Counted from the stretch's first letter, positions 1 to 7,366 are shown. The stretch is 24,512 nucleotides of DNA from Acidobacteria bacterium UBA2999 (GCA_002346475.1 DDZV01000033.1:969-25480); one strand, 5' to 3'. Notes: generated by a model not told the origin, from the letters alone. A program made the numbers and translations.

Positions 1-1
1 A

Positions 2-991
2 GGAGTACAGCCCACAGGAAATTTGCACCTTGGTAACTATTTGGGAGCAATTCGCAATTGGGTCGACTTACAAGAGAGTTATGACTGTCTCTATTGCGTA
101 GTGGACCTTCATGCCATCACCGTTTTCCAGAGCCCAGAGGAACTAAGGAGAAATACGCTTGAGGTGACTGCCAGCCTTCTCGCCGCTGGTATAAACCCGG
201 ACAGCAGTATCTTATTTAACCAGAGCCAGGTGCCAGCGCATAGTGAATTGGCGTGGCTCTTTAACTGTACTGCTCGATTAGGGTGGCTCAATCGCATGAC
301 CCAATTCAAGGAAAAGGCTGGGAAAAATCGCGAAAAGGCGTCCGTCGGGCTATACGCTTATCCGACCCTTATGGCCGCTGACATTTTGGCCTACCACGCA
401 ACGCATGTGCCCGTGGGAGATGATCAAAAACAGCATTTGGAACTAGTCCGAGATATTGCTCAATCGTTTAATAGTTCATATGGCGTTGACTTCTTTCCTC
501 TCGTGGAGCCGCTCATTCTTGGAGCTGCAACACGTGTAATGAGCTTGCGCGATGGCAACCAAAAAATGAGTAAATCCGAGCCATCCGACAATTCTCGTAT
601 TAATTTCAATGATTCACGCGACAATATCGCCCGCAAAATCCGTAAAGCTAAAACAGATTCTCACCCGTTACCCGGGCTGCCTTCAGAACTCGAAACACGA
701 CCAGAAGCGGCGAATTTGATTGGGATATTTGCTAGTCTTTCTCGGCTAAGCGTCGCAGAGGTTTGCCAGCAATTTGAAGGAAAATCATTTTTGGTCTTTA
801 AAGAAGCTCTCACTGAGCTTGCACTTAGAGAACTAACACCAATCACAGCCCGCATGTGCCAACTAATGGAAGATACTGATCATGTAGAAATGGTTCTGAA
901 AAACGGAGCAGAAAAGGCTAGTGCTATGGCAGCACCAATATTGAGAGATGTGCAGCATATAATAGGTTTCGTTGGATCTTTCGATTCATAG
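2..991 (+). CDS. trpS: tryptophan--tRNA ligase, 5' end cut by window edge
   Basis: Class I tryptophanyl-tRNA synthetase, which charges tRNA-Trp with tryptophan using ATP in the cytoplasm. The reading frame is already open at base 2 and begins GVQPTGNLHLGNYLG, the family's first conserved block with its HIGH-type signature (here NLHLGNY). The real start therefore lies upstream of the window, by only a few codons going by the family. The TTG at 23 is internal. The second class I signature, KMSKS, is intact at bases 563-577. The Rossmann-fold core in between has the expected blocks (FNQSQVPAHSEL, YPTLMAADIL, VPVGDDQKQHLEL). The C-terminal helical part is full length and the TAG stop is at 989-991. 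Nothing looks broken. The family assignment is very secure. Confidence 0.97.
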   Translation, partial: GVQPTGNLHLGNYLGAIRNWVDLQESYDCLYCVVDLHAITVFQSPEELRRNTLEVTASLLAAGINPDSSILFNQSQVPAHSELAWLFNCTARLGWLNRMTQFKEKAGKNREKASVGLYAYPTLMAADILAYHATHVPVGDDQKQHLELVRDIAQSFNSSYGVDFFPLVEPLILGAATRVMSLRDGNQKMSKSEPSDNSRINFNDSRDNIARKIRKAKTDSHPLPGLPSELETRPEAANLIGIFASLSRLSVAEVCQQFEGKSFLVFKEALTELALRELTPITARMCQLMEDTDHVEMVLKNGAEKASAMAAPILRDVQHIIGFVGSFDS

Positions 992-1001
992 CTGAAAGAT
1001 C

Positions 1002-1029
1002 GTGGGTTCGAGTTCTGCCGAATCCGCTA
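1002..1029 (+). other. tRNA 3'-end-like relic (T arm, acceptor strand, CTA tail)
   Basis: Eleven bases after the trpS stop is a block laid out like the 3' end of a tRNA. It has a 5-base strand (1002-1006), a T loop TTCGAGT (1007-1013), a partner strand (1014-1018) that pairs only with three G-U wobbles, a 7-base acceptor strand CGAATCC (1019-1025), a G in the discriminator position and CTA in place of CCA. A G discriminator is typical of tRNA-Ser. I see no matching 5' half upstream, where trpS codes, so this is not a working tRNA. It may be a decayed tRNA end or old attachment-site remnant. Chance resemblance is possible. Confidence 0.35.
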
Positions 1030-1213
1030 TTACTCTCAATATAAAAACCTACCATGGATATGTACAATTTCTATAATTAGCTTTGGCGCTCAACTAAACG
1101 TAGAACAATATTAGCAAACGTGGTATTCGAAGATGCTGTTGGCGTAGCACCTAAGAAGGTCTATTTTTTTGGTGCGTACAAATAACAACTAAAAATAGTC
1201 TAGCGATAAGGCT

Positions 1214-2230
1214 ATGACGGTCAGGGATATGGTAAAAGTCTATAAAACGTTGAGCTCGAATAAACCATCTTTACTAAGTGATGTTTCTCGCCTCGCCGCA
1301 AAGAAACCAGCTCTAGTCGTATTGGTGATATGCATTGCAAGCCTCTACACAGCGGCAGTGACTAGCAACCCCTATATACCACCAATAGAGTACGCTAAAT
1401 TCTGGCATGGTAATGCTTCAGTAAATTCTAATCTGGTGCCAATTTCTTTCGAAGTTGATGACAGTGCAAGTTTGAAGCAAAAATTCTCTCAGTTTAATTA
1501 TGACCTATCTGCAATCACGGAAGGCGAACGAGATGTCCCTCGATTATTCCTAAGCACTCTACCACACGATCTTTCTGCTGCTTCTGTTAGTGAACGCAAA
1601 CGCCTTTTTGTTCAGGCAATTCTTCCACTCATCCTGCGTGCAAACGAAGTAATATCGATGGAACGCCAACGGGTTCTTGCGATAGCCACGCAAGCAAGAA
1701 TAACTGGTAAGATTTCCAATGATAGCAAGATATGGCTAGAGGGCCTTGCGTCAGTCTACGGTGTAGCTCCCGATAATTTTCAAGCATTGCTTGAAAGAGT
1801 GGACAAGGTGCCCCCCTCACTCGCGCTTGCTCAAGCTGTCGAGGAGTCTGGGTGGGGAACCTCTAGATTCGCCCGCGAGGGCAATGCTGTGTTCGGGGAA
1901 CGCACCTTTACGACAGGGAGAGGCCTGGTACCCGAACAACGTGATGCTGATAAACAGCATGAGGTCAGGGTCTTTGACGGACTTCATTTCTCTGTTGCAA
2001 CGTACATGCTTAATCTTAATAGCCACTGGGCATACGAAACGTTCCGCAAAGCCCGATCAGAGATGCGGTTGCAAGACGAAAGCCTCGATGGCTACAAACT
2101 AGCCGCAACACTCGGGAGATACTCTGAACGCGGTACAGATTATATTGCCACCATTCGATCAATCATTCGAGCCAACGGCTTTGACCTGTTAGACGATGTT
2201 ACCCTAGCATTTACGAGAAGAAGTCTTTGA
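1214..2230 (+). CDS. membrane-anchored Bax-like glucosaminidase-domain protein
   Basis: Putative peptidoglycan hydrolase (mannosyl-glycoprotein endo-beta-N-acetylglucosaminidase / Bax family), likely cleaving cell-wall glycan in the periplasm. About 30 N-terminal residues precede one hydrophobic segment (roughly residues 32-50, PALVVLVICIASLYTAAV), suggesting a signal anchor with the rest outside the inner membrane. The enzyme domain is in the C-terminal half: PPSLALAQAVEESGWGTS, with adjacent Glu210 and Glu211 as catalytic acid candidates, then FAREGNAVFGE and SVATYMLNLNSHWAYE, all typical of the family. The middle region (about 60-180) is not recognised. Length, 338 residues, is compatible with Bax-like proteins. 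The start is uncertain: ATG 1214 has only a closely placed AAGG, and an in-frame ATG at 1229 is an alternative. It converges on the aldolase gene with 7 bases between stops. The substrate is inferred from the family. Confidence 0.85.
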   Translation: MTVRDMVKVYKTLSSNKPSLLSDVSRLAAKKPALVVLVICIASLYTAAVTSNPYIPPIEYAKFWHGNASVNSNLVPISFEVDDSASLKQKFSQFNYDLSAITEGERDVPRLFLSTLPHDLSAASVSERKRLFVQAILPLILRANEVISMERQRVLAIATQARITGKISNDSKIWLEGLASVYGVAPDNFQALLERVDKVPPSLALAQAVEESGWGTSRFAREGNAVFGERTFTTGRGLVPEQRDADKQHEVRVFDGLHFSVATYMLNLNSHWAYETFRKARSEMRLQDESLDGYKLAATLGRYSERGTDYIATIRSIIRANGFDLLDDVTLAFTRRSL

Positions 2231-2237
2231 GACAGAT

Positions 2238-3008
2238 CTATTCTGACGGAATCTGAGTCCGTAGTGCCTTTGCACCTTCCCGAAGGAACACTACATCACC
2301 ACCTGCAACTATAAGATCATAACCACGCTCAAATTTACTAACTATATTTTCAGTACCCAACACAATGCCGCCAAGCGCTTTTCCTGATTGCTTAATGCCA
2401 CGTTCAGCTTTCTCAATTAACTCACTGACTTCTGGGTCATCAAACTGTAGAAGCTTTTCAACACTGCCAGACAAATCAGTCGGGCCAATAAACAACATGT
2501 CTATTCCATCAACTGCTGCTATCTCTTCCACATTTTCTACAGCTGTAGCAGATTCAATTTGAGCAATGAGCATTAAATTGTCCGCAGCCGTTGCAGCATA
2601 GTGCGGGCCCTGCAGTCCATAGTCTGAGGCCCTAGTGGCACTAAAGGCTGCTCCGCGCCTACCTAACGGTGGGTAACGACAAGCGTTAACCACATCCAAC
2701 GCCTGATCCACAGTCTCAATTCCTGGAACCATAACCCCTTCAACACCAGAATCTAATGCTCTCTTGAGAAACGCCGCATCATCAGACTCCACCCGCATTA
2801 CCAACGTTGCATCGCCGACTGCGGAAGCGCGCATTATATCAATTGCGCTTTTAAAGTTTCCTGGTCCATGCTCATGATCCATCAAAAGCACATCAAATCC
2901 GGACAATGCTAAAATCTCAGCCGCATCAGCGCTGCCGAGCCAAAGCCAACACCCAAGGCACTTATATCCCTGTTTCAGCCGTGCTTTTAATCTATTCTCT
3001 CTATACAT
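2238..3008 (-). CDS. HpcH/HpaI family aldolase
   Basis: Class II (metal-dependent) aldolase of the HpcH/HpaI family. These enzymes cleave or form 2-oxo-3-deoxy or 4-hydroxy-2-oxo acids, typically yielding pyruvate plus an aldehyde in sugar-acid or aromatic catabolism. The 256 residues fit the usual length of about 250-265. Expected sites are present: the catalytic-His block MDHEHGP (43-49), Arg72 in MRVES, the metal-binding Glu152 in AQIES and Asp178 in GPTDLSG. The start at 3008 is supported by AGGGG eight bases upstream on the - strand. It lies 25 bases downstream of the polysaccharide deacetylase gene and is probably co-transcribed with it. The exact substrate cannot be told from sequence; 2-keto-3-deoxy-L-rhamnonate-type and 4-hydroxy-2-oxo-acid aldolases belong to the same family. 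The family call is secure. Confidence 0.9.
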   Translation of the reverse strand: MYRENRLKARLKQGYKCLGCWLWLGSADAAEILALSGFDVLLMDHEHGPGNFKSAIDIMRASAVGDATLVMRVESDDAAFLKRALDSGVEGVMVPGIETVDQALDVVNACRYPPLGRRGAAFSATRASDYGLQGPHYAATAADNLMLIAQIESATAVENVEEIAAVDGIDMLFIGPTDLSGSVEKLLQFDDPEVSELIEKAERGIKQSGKALGGIVLGTENIVSKFERGYDLIVAGGDVVFLREGAKALRTQIPSE

Positions 3009-3033
3009 TAACTGTGCCCCTAAACCTCACCAG

Positions 3034-4089
3034 TTAGTTTGTTTCCGCCACACCGTCTGAAACGATAAACTGAATTCCAACCCAGCGCCACCGCCCATCG
3101 CTTGCTGGAAGTGTACAGTTAACGCGCCCCCGCCCAGGTGGAAAAGACTTAGATAGACGCACCTCGATACGGCGCTCTCCTAGACGCTCAAGCCTTGCAG
3201 GCTTTGACTCGTGAGAAGCAAAGCAAGATAGACGAGCTAAATCTCCTAGATTTGGAGCCACGGTAAATCCCAACACAGGGGGATTATTAACAAGATATGG
3301 ATCAGCCGGTATGACCTCACTAACCGGCAGAGGAAGTGCGTTAACTACAAGCCGAAAACGAATGATGCTGCCGTATTTCTCATTCATTGAAAAGCGCGGC
3401 AACGTCAGTAGATCTGCCTTATTATGAGCAACCCCAGAGTGCTGACCGAATGCTGCGCGAAACCCAGCAGCTTCAACAATATCTCTCACGGATGGGGTGT
3501 ACTCTCCAAAAGGATATGAAAAAAGCACTGGTACGATTCCAAGCTCCTTAAGGAAACGCTTATTCGCAGTTTCAATCTCTTTAATGTTCTCAGCAGCACT
3601 CAATTCGTGCATTCGACGATGGGTTACAGAATGATGTCCAATCGTAACCCCGTCCGCTACCAATTCACGAAGATGGTTCCACGTCATGTACCCCGCAGTC
3701 CCATTATCGATTGGACCTGTAGAAACAAACAGCGTGAACGGAAAGCCGGCCTTCTTAAGTCGCGGCCATGCTTCAGTATACACCGATAGAAAAGCGTCAT
3801 CGATCGTAATGGCTAATGTACGATCCGGAAGCAAAGACCCTTTTTCAAACGCTGACACAATATTCGGAAGAGACATCACGTTATATGTCTCATTCGACAA
3901 TTCCTGAAGGTGGGCATCAAATTGATCCAACCGAATATTGGTTGACGGAAGGCCCCTCTCACCAAAACGATGATAGATTAGTATTGACGCTCCATCTCCC
4001 GTTATATTCGCGTTGGCCGCTTCACCAAGCCCAGACAAAACGAAAGCAGAGACAAGTAAAACCGTGGTAAAGTTTATAAAACCACGCAT
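3034..4089 (-). CDS. secreted polysaccharide deacetylase (NodB-fold) with C-terminal extension
   Basis: Carbohydrate esterase family 4-type deacetylase, expected to remove N- or O-acetyl groups from a polysaccharide outside the cytoplasm. I chose the ATG at 4089 because it begins directly with a signal-peptide-like stretch (MRGFINFTTVLLVSAFVLSG, likely cut after AANA), with a GGGG run a few bases upstream. An in-frame ATG at 4128 would put 13 polar residues before it and has no ribosome site. Motifs are intact: TIDDAF (catalytic base and metal Asp at about 97-98), HSVTH (153-157, metal His pair) and SYPFGEY (191-197). The NodB domain covers roughly 30-230. About 120 further residues, rich in predicted beta strands (NNPPVLGFTVAPN through GIQFIVSD), form a second domain I do not recognise. 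First gene of a likely two-gene unit with the aldolase. The substrate is unknown. Confidence 0.88.
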   Translation of the reverse strand: MRGFINFTTVLLVSAFVLSGLGEAANANITGDGASILIYHRFGERGLPSTNIRLDQFDAHLQELSNETYNVMSLPNIVSAFEKGSLLPDRTLAITIDDAFLSVYTEAWPRLKKAGFPFTLFVSTGPIDNGTAGYMTWNHLRELVADGVTIGHHSVTHRRMHELSAAENIKEIETANKRFLKELGIVPVLFSYPFGEYTPSVRDIVEAAGFRAAFGQHSGVAHNKADLLTLPRFSMNEKYGSIIRFRLVVNALPLPVSEVIPADPYLVNNPPVLGFTVAPNLGDLARLSCFASHESKPARLERLGERRIEVRLSKSFPPGRGRVNCTLPASDGRWRWVGIQFIVSDGVAETN

Positions 4090-4146
4090 AGCACCCCATA
4101 CAGCCACACAGTCATAGAATCTGCACATTAGCGTAATATCATTGCC

Positions 4147-4160
4147 TTATACCAGTATAA
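4147..4160. promoter_or_regulatory. dyad and candidate -10 boxes in the divergent promoter region
   Basis: The region between the deacetylase gene (-) and the nitroreductase gene (+) holds a perfect 6-base inverted repeat, TTATAC-CA-GTATAA. It contains TATAAT on the + strand (4156-4161) and TATACT on the - strand, so the two -10 candidates overlap in opposite directions. No convincing -35 box is seen at the right distance on either strand. It could be a shared promoter core or an operator for a dimeric regulator. The call is weak without expression data. Confidence 0.35.
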
Positions 4161-4229
4161 TGGCCTTGCCAGGGTACAGGCTCTGCGCCACTGTCTCCAC
4201 TTCCTAAATATAGCTGAAGGAACTCTGAT

Positions 4230-4808
4230 GTGGCTAACTCCCTAGACAACAGCGGCCTTGATGTAATATTTGGCAATGCCCGAACCTGCAGAGACTGGCA
4301 AAATGGCGAAGTTCCTGAGTTGCTTTTACGAAAACTTTATGAGCTCACGAGCCTGGGTCCCACCAGCGCTAATTGTCAGCCCGCACGGTTTGTGTTTGTA
4401 ATCTCATCAGAAGCTAAGAATCGCCTCAAACCATGTCTAGCGGTCGGTAACATAAACAAGACAATGACGGCATCAGCAACGGTCATCATTGCCCGTGACA
4501 TAAGGTTTTTTGAATTAATGGACAACGCAGAATCGGCAGCCAGCTTTGCCGCTGATCAGCAGAGTGCTGAAATCCATGGATTTAGAAATAGCACGCTCCA
4601 AGCCGCATATCTTATTATCGCTGCACGTGCTATTGGTCTTGACTGCGGACCTATGTCTGGTTTCGATCAAACAGCTCTAGACAATGAATTTTTTCCAGAC
4701 GGGCGCTTAAAGTCCAATTTATTGATAAATTTTGGATATGGGGATAAAACGAGTATGCCTGAACGCTTGCCACGCCATGCATTTGGTGAGGCTTGTAAAA
4801 TTCTTTGA
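4230..4808 (+). CDS. RutE/HadB-like nitroreductase family protein (putative malonic semialdehyde reductase)
   Basis: FMN-dependent NAD(P)H oxidoreductase of the nitroreductase fold, closest by eye to RutE, which reduces malonic semialdehyde to 3-hydroxypropionate in pyrimidine breakdown. The 192 residues compare with about 196 in E. coli RutE, and the signature blocks match: GPTSANCQPARFVFV (early FMN-binding loop), FRNSTLQAAYLIIAARA, GLDCGPMSGFD and NFGYGD. The start is the GTG at 4230, with AAGGAA at 4217-4222 seven bases upstream. The overlapping ATG at 4228 is in another frame and hits a stop after five codons. No other rut genes are nearby, so the RutE substrate is only a family-based suggestion. 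Its stop overlaps the proposed TTG start of tsaB, so the two are probably translated from one mRNA. Confidence 0.87.
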   Translation: MANSLDNSGLDVIFGNARTCRDWQNGEVPELLLRKLYELTSLGPTSANCQPARFVFVISSEAKNRLKPCLAVGNINKTMTASATVIIARDIRFFELMDNAESAASFAADQQSAEIHGFRNSTLQAAYLIIAARAIGLDCGPMSGFDQTALDNEFFPDGRLKSNLLINFGYGDKTSMPERLPRHAFGEACKIL

Positions 4809-5482
4809 AGATATTGAAGATTCTCGCACTTAGCACGGCCCACACAACTTGCTCTACCGCGGTTTGGGATGGAGATCGTGTAAGCGCTTTTCGCGAAGGT
4901 CAATCTTCCCGATCTGCAGAACTTTTGGTGCCCATGATAGAGGACACCATGGCTGACGCTGAGGAAACATTCACCACTCTTGATGCTATTTCCGTTATTA
5001 CGGGACCAGGGAGCTTTACTGGGTTGCGTGTCGGCCTGGCGGCAGCGCGCTCGATCGCACTCGTATCTGAACTTCCGAGTATTGGTTTAAACTCCATGGA
5101 AGTTAACGCAGCATTTGTACTGAGCCACGTTAACGACAACGAATCCATTGTGGCTGCCCTTGAGGCCCGAAATCATGAGGTCTATATGCAGATATTTCAC
5201 CCAGAAGGAAAGGACGTCAGAGCCATATGCGCGCCCCAAAGAGTGAAAGTTGATGGCACAACACCAATATTACCAGAGACTGGCGGTGTTATTGTGGGAA
5301 ATGCTGCTGTGTTCCTTAGCACTAAAGTGAATCAAACAAAGGGGTTTAGAGTTATTGATCCTTGTCATGCTCCTGATGCACGCGCGCTCGCGAAATTGGC
5401 ACACACTCGTATAACGCGTTTCGGAATTTCTATTTGCTCGACACCAAGTCCCCTGTATCTTCACCCTCTACCCCCGTTATGA
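4805..5482 (+). CDS. tsaB: tRNA t6A37 biosynthesis protein TsaB
   Basis: Non-catalytic partner of TsaD in the TsaBDE complex, which with TsaC makes N6-threonylcarbamoyladenosine at position 37 of ANN-decoding tRNAs. The ASKH-fold signature is clear: ILALSTAHTTCSTAV at the N terminus and ITGPGSFTGLRVGLAAARS (about 65-83), followed by the usual SIGLNSMEV block. Length, 225 residues, is normal. No ATG is available. TTG 4805 overlaps the nitroreductase stop, and TTG 4814 (MKILALST) is an equally plausible start that matches the family N terminus well. The 3' end overlaps rimI by four bases. The tsaB-rimI pairing is common in bacteria and supports the call. Confidence 0.93.
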   Translation: MKILKILALSTAHTTCSTAVWDGDRVSAFREGQSSRSAELLVPMIEDTMADAEETFTTLDAISVITGPGSFTGLRVGLAAARSIALVSELPSIGLNSMEVNAAFVLSHVNDNESIVAALEARNHEVYMQIFHPEGKDVRAICAPQRVKVDGTTPILPETGGVIVGNAAVFLSTKVNQTKGFRVIDPCHAPDARALAKLAHTRITRFGISICSTPSPLYLHPLPPL

Positions 5483-5973
5483 TTGCCCACTCCAAGATAC
5501 ATGCCCGGAGACTACTATCCCCTAATGATAAAGAAATCAGAACAGTCTCATCATTGCAAAATGAATGCTTTGGCTTTAGTTGGGGGTTTGATGCGCTTAA
5601 ACAGCTTGTAACAACGGAAAATGTATTAACTCTCCTGGCAAACACCCCGCATAGAGAAAACTCTGTTGGCTATTTAATGGCTCGAAGTCTTCATGATGAG
5701 GCTGAAATTCTTACCATGGGTGTCCAGGCTCCCTGCCGAAAAATGGGGATAGGAACTATTCTCGTCATGGAGTGCAGAATGTGGGCACAAGAAAAACGAG
5801 TGTCAAACATTCTATTAGAGGTTGAGGAATTCAACTATGCGGCACAAAGAGTTTACGAAAAATGTAAGTTTGACCATGTTGGGCGCAGACGTTGTTATTA
5901 CTCGACGTACAGGAACGACATGACGGACGCTTTAATTCTTCGGGCCACCTTAACAACTAAAAACGGCCAATAA
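5479..5973 (+). CDS. rimI: ribosomal protein S18-alanine N-acetyltransferase RimI
   Basis: GNAT-family acetyltransferase, expected to acetylate the N-terminal alanine of ribosomal protein S18. The acetyl-CoA pyrophosphate loop is CRKMGIGTIL (about 86-95). The C-terminal hallmark block runs from LLEVEEFNYAAQRVYEKC to FDHVGRRRCYY and includes Asn119 and Tyr126 at positions typical of RimI. I chose ATG 5479 because it forms ATGA with the tsaB stop (TGA 5480-5482), a standard translational-coupling overlap, and gives 164 residues, the usual RimI size. A TTG at 5434 would add 15 residues that look only like tsaB read in another frame. The substrate is inferred from family and neighbour. Substrate range in GNAT proteins is hard to prove from sequence. 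Confidence 0.9.
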   Translation: MIAHSKIHARRLLSPNDKEIRTVSSLQNECFGFSWGFDALKQLVTTENVLTLLANTPHRENSVGYLMARSLHDEAEILTMGVQAPCRKMGIGTILVMECRMWAQEKRVSNILLEVEEFNYAAQRVYEKCKFDHVGRRRCYYSTYRNDMTDALILRATLTTKNGQ

Positions 5974-6165
5974 GAGCTACGTATTCGAGTACCTTTAGGA
6001 TAGATAGTACACCTTTCAATATTTAAGTTCTCTACAATTGTATATTACTCACTTATAGATCTCTTGATTTATTCATTTAATACAGCGCTAATATGTTGAT
6101 GAATAGTGATCGTCCAAGTTTAATTATAGGTGACTAATTAGCGACTAGGCATCAACGTTGCGCAG

Positions 6166-6498
6166 GTGTCGGAGCTCCCACTGTTGGTAGAGAGCGTGTA
6201 TACTACACTTGCAACTGCAAGCAGCTCCAATGCAACACTTCAACCAAATCAAGTAGAGGCAGCCGTACCAATAAGGAGATCTATAACGCCTAACTTCTTA
6301 ATATGCCTGGAAGATGGCAAGAAAATAAAAATTCTTAAACGACATCTAAAGAGTCGTTACAACATGATGCCAAAAGAATCCAAAGAGCGCCGGGATCTAA
6401 CGCCCGACTATCCGATGGTAGTGCCAAACTATGCTATACATCGTAGTGAACGTGCAAAGCAGATTGGCCTTGAAACTAAGCGGAGACACCGTCGTTAA
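6166..6498 (+). CDS. MucR/Ros-family regulator, N-terminally truncated and degenerate (possible pseudogene)
   Basis: MucR/Ros proteins are small alphaproteobacterial DNA-binding regulators with a zinc-finger-like core. Family blocks are clear: SELPLLVESVYTTLA, SITPNFLICLEDGKKIKILK, TPDYPMVVPNYAIHRSE and AKQIGL. Several things are wrong. The usual first 25-30 residues (an ELTADIVSAYV-type segment) are missing, and the frame upstream is closed by a stop at 6139. No ribosome site precedes the GTG at 6166. The His expected in the second half of the finger (RHLxTHY) is Arg (RHLKSRY), and the conserved Trp after the finger is also Arg (SKERRDL). An out-of-frame start at 6093 (reading MLMNSDRPSLI) might be the lost N terminus, which would imply an indel between 6126 and 6165. 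I lean toward a decaying gene, but a shortened working protein is possible. It ends one base before the acyltransferase ATG. Confidence 0.6.
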   Translation: MSELPLLVESVYTTLATASSSNATLQPNQVEAAVPIRRSITPNFLICLEDGKKIKILKRHLKSRYNMMPKESKERRDLTPDYPMVVPNYAIHRSERAKQIGLETKRRHRR

Positions 6499-6499
6499 A

Positions 6500-7327
6500 A
6501 TGAAATCACTTCGCGCACTTGTTTGCTTGCTTACAGTTGTAGGTTGGACACTTCTGTTATTACCAGTACAAATCGGGGCACTCCTGTTCCAGCTCCCGCT
6601 CGCGCGAACCCTTCCTGGATTCTACCATCGTGGTGTGTGCCGAATTCTAGGATTGCGCATTGAGACTATCGGAAAAAGGCATGATAAAAGTGCAACGCTA
6701 TTTACCGTCAATCATAGTTCTTGGCTAGACATTATAGTGTTAAGTTCGGTCATTCCTGGCTCATTTGTCGCTAAACAAGAAGTCGCTAGTTGGCCAGGTA
6801 TAGGACTCTTAGCTAAACTTCAAAGATCGGTTTTTATCGTCCGTAAAGCACATCATTCAATAAGACATCGTAATGAAATGATCGCCAGGCTTGAACTGGG
6901 CGATAATTTGATATTGTTCCCTGAGGGAACTAGCAGTAACGGCCATCAGGTTCTTCCTTTTAAGAGCTCTTTCCTTGGAGTGGCCGAGAGACCTATCAAT
7001 GGCGCACCCCTAACTGTGCAACCTGTTTCCGTTGCATACACTAAACTTGGCAATCTACCTCTTGGCAGACATATGAGGCCATTTTTTGCTTGGTACGGGG
7101 ATATGCAATTGGGCATACACCTCTGGAAAGCGGTCGGCTTAGGTCCCGTTACTGTAGTAGTCCAATTTCACCCAATCGTTACAATCGGGTCAGCTGATAC
7201 AAGAAAAACACTAGCCAAACACTGCGAGGGTCTGGTGAAGAAAGGCTTGGCAGAAGCCTTGACAGGACGCAAGCATTCCTTTTCTCACAAACAACATCAA
7301 CTGGTTGACCGCCAGGCATCAGCGTGA
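6500..7327 (+). CDS. PlsC-type lysophospholipid acyltransferase (1-acyl-sn-glycerol-3-phosphate acyltransferase family)
   Basis: Membrane acyltransferase expected to acylate lysophosphatidic acid, or a related lyso-lipid, in phospholipid synthesis at the inner membrane. A hydrophobic N terminus (about 5-33, ALVCLLTVVGWTLLLLPVQI) precedes the catalytic HX4D motif NHSSWLD (His72, Asp77). The substrate-binding block FPEGTSS (140-146) and PVSVAYT follow. Length is 275 residues from ATG 6500. I chose this ATG because it directly precedes the membrane segment and follows the MucR stop after a single base. The ATG at 6431 would add 23 residues that only mirror the MucR gene in another frame. In alphaproteobacteria an enzyme of this type often sits just before miaB. 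It could instead act on lyso-ornithine lipid (OlsA-like); the sequence does not separate these. Confidence 0.9.
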   Translation: MKSLRALVCLLTVVGWTLLLLPVQIGALLFQLPLARTLPGFYHRGVCRILGLRIETIGKRHDKSATLFTVNHSSWLDIIVLSSVIPGSFVAKQEVASWPGIGLLAKLQRSVFIVRKAHHSIRHRNEMIARLELGDNLILFPEGTSSNGHQVLPFKSSFLGVAERPINGAPLTVQPVSVAYTKLGNLPLGRHMRPFFAWYGDMQLGIHLWKAVGLGPVTVVVQFHPIVTIGSADTRKTLAKHCEGLVKKGLAEALTGRKHSFSHKQHQLVDRQASA

Positions 7328-7338
7328 GCGCCGCCTGC

Positions 7339-7366
7339 TTGACAGTACTAACAGCAGTGCTAATTT
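7339..7366 (+). promoter_or_regulatory. candidate promoter upstream of miaB
   Basis: A perfect TTGACA (7339-7344) is followed after 16 bases by TAATTT (7361-7366), with TG at 7358-7359 in the extended -10 position. The -10 hexamer is poor, matching consensus at three of six bases. It lies in the 105-base gap between the acyltransferase gene and miaB and could drive miaB-phoH-ybeY. Confidence 0.4.

Noticed and set aside
1072..1077. TATAAT between trpS and the glucosaminidase gene
   Set aside because: There is no -35-like hexamer at 16-18 bases upstream. In AT-rich intergenic DNA a lone TATAAT is expected by chance.
1144..1179. Imperfect hairpin GTAGCACC / GGTGCGTAC before the glucosaminidase gene
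   Set aside because: The pairing needs a bulge and a mismatch, and the T run is inside the stem rather than after it, so it is not a terminator. Too weak to annotate.
6431..6499. ATG 6431 as the start of the acyltransferase
   Set aside because: The added residues are an out-of-frame reading of the MucR 3' end. The membrane segment begins right after ATG 6500.
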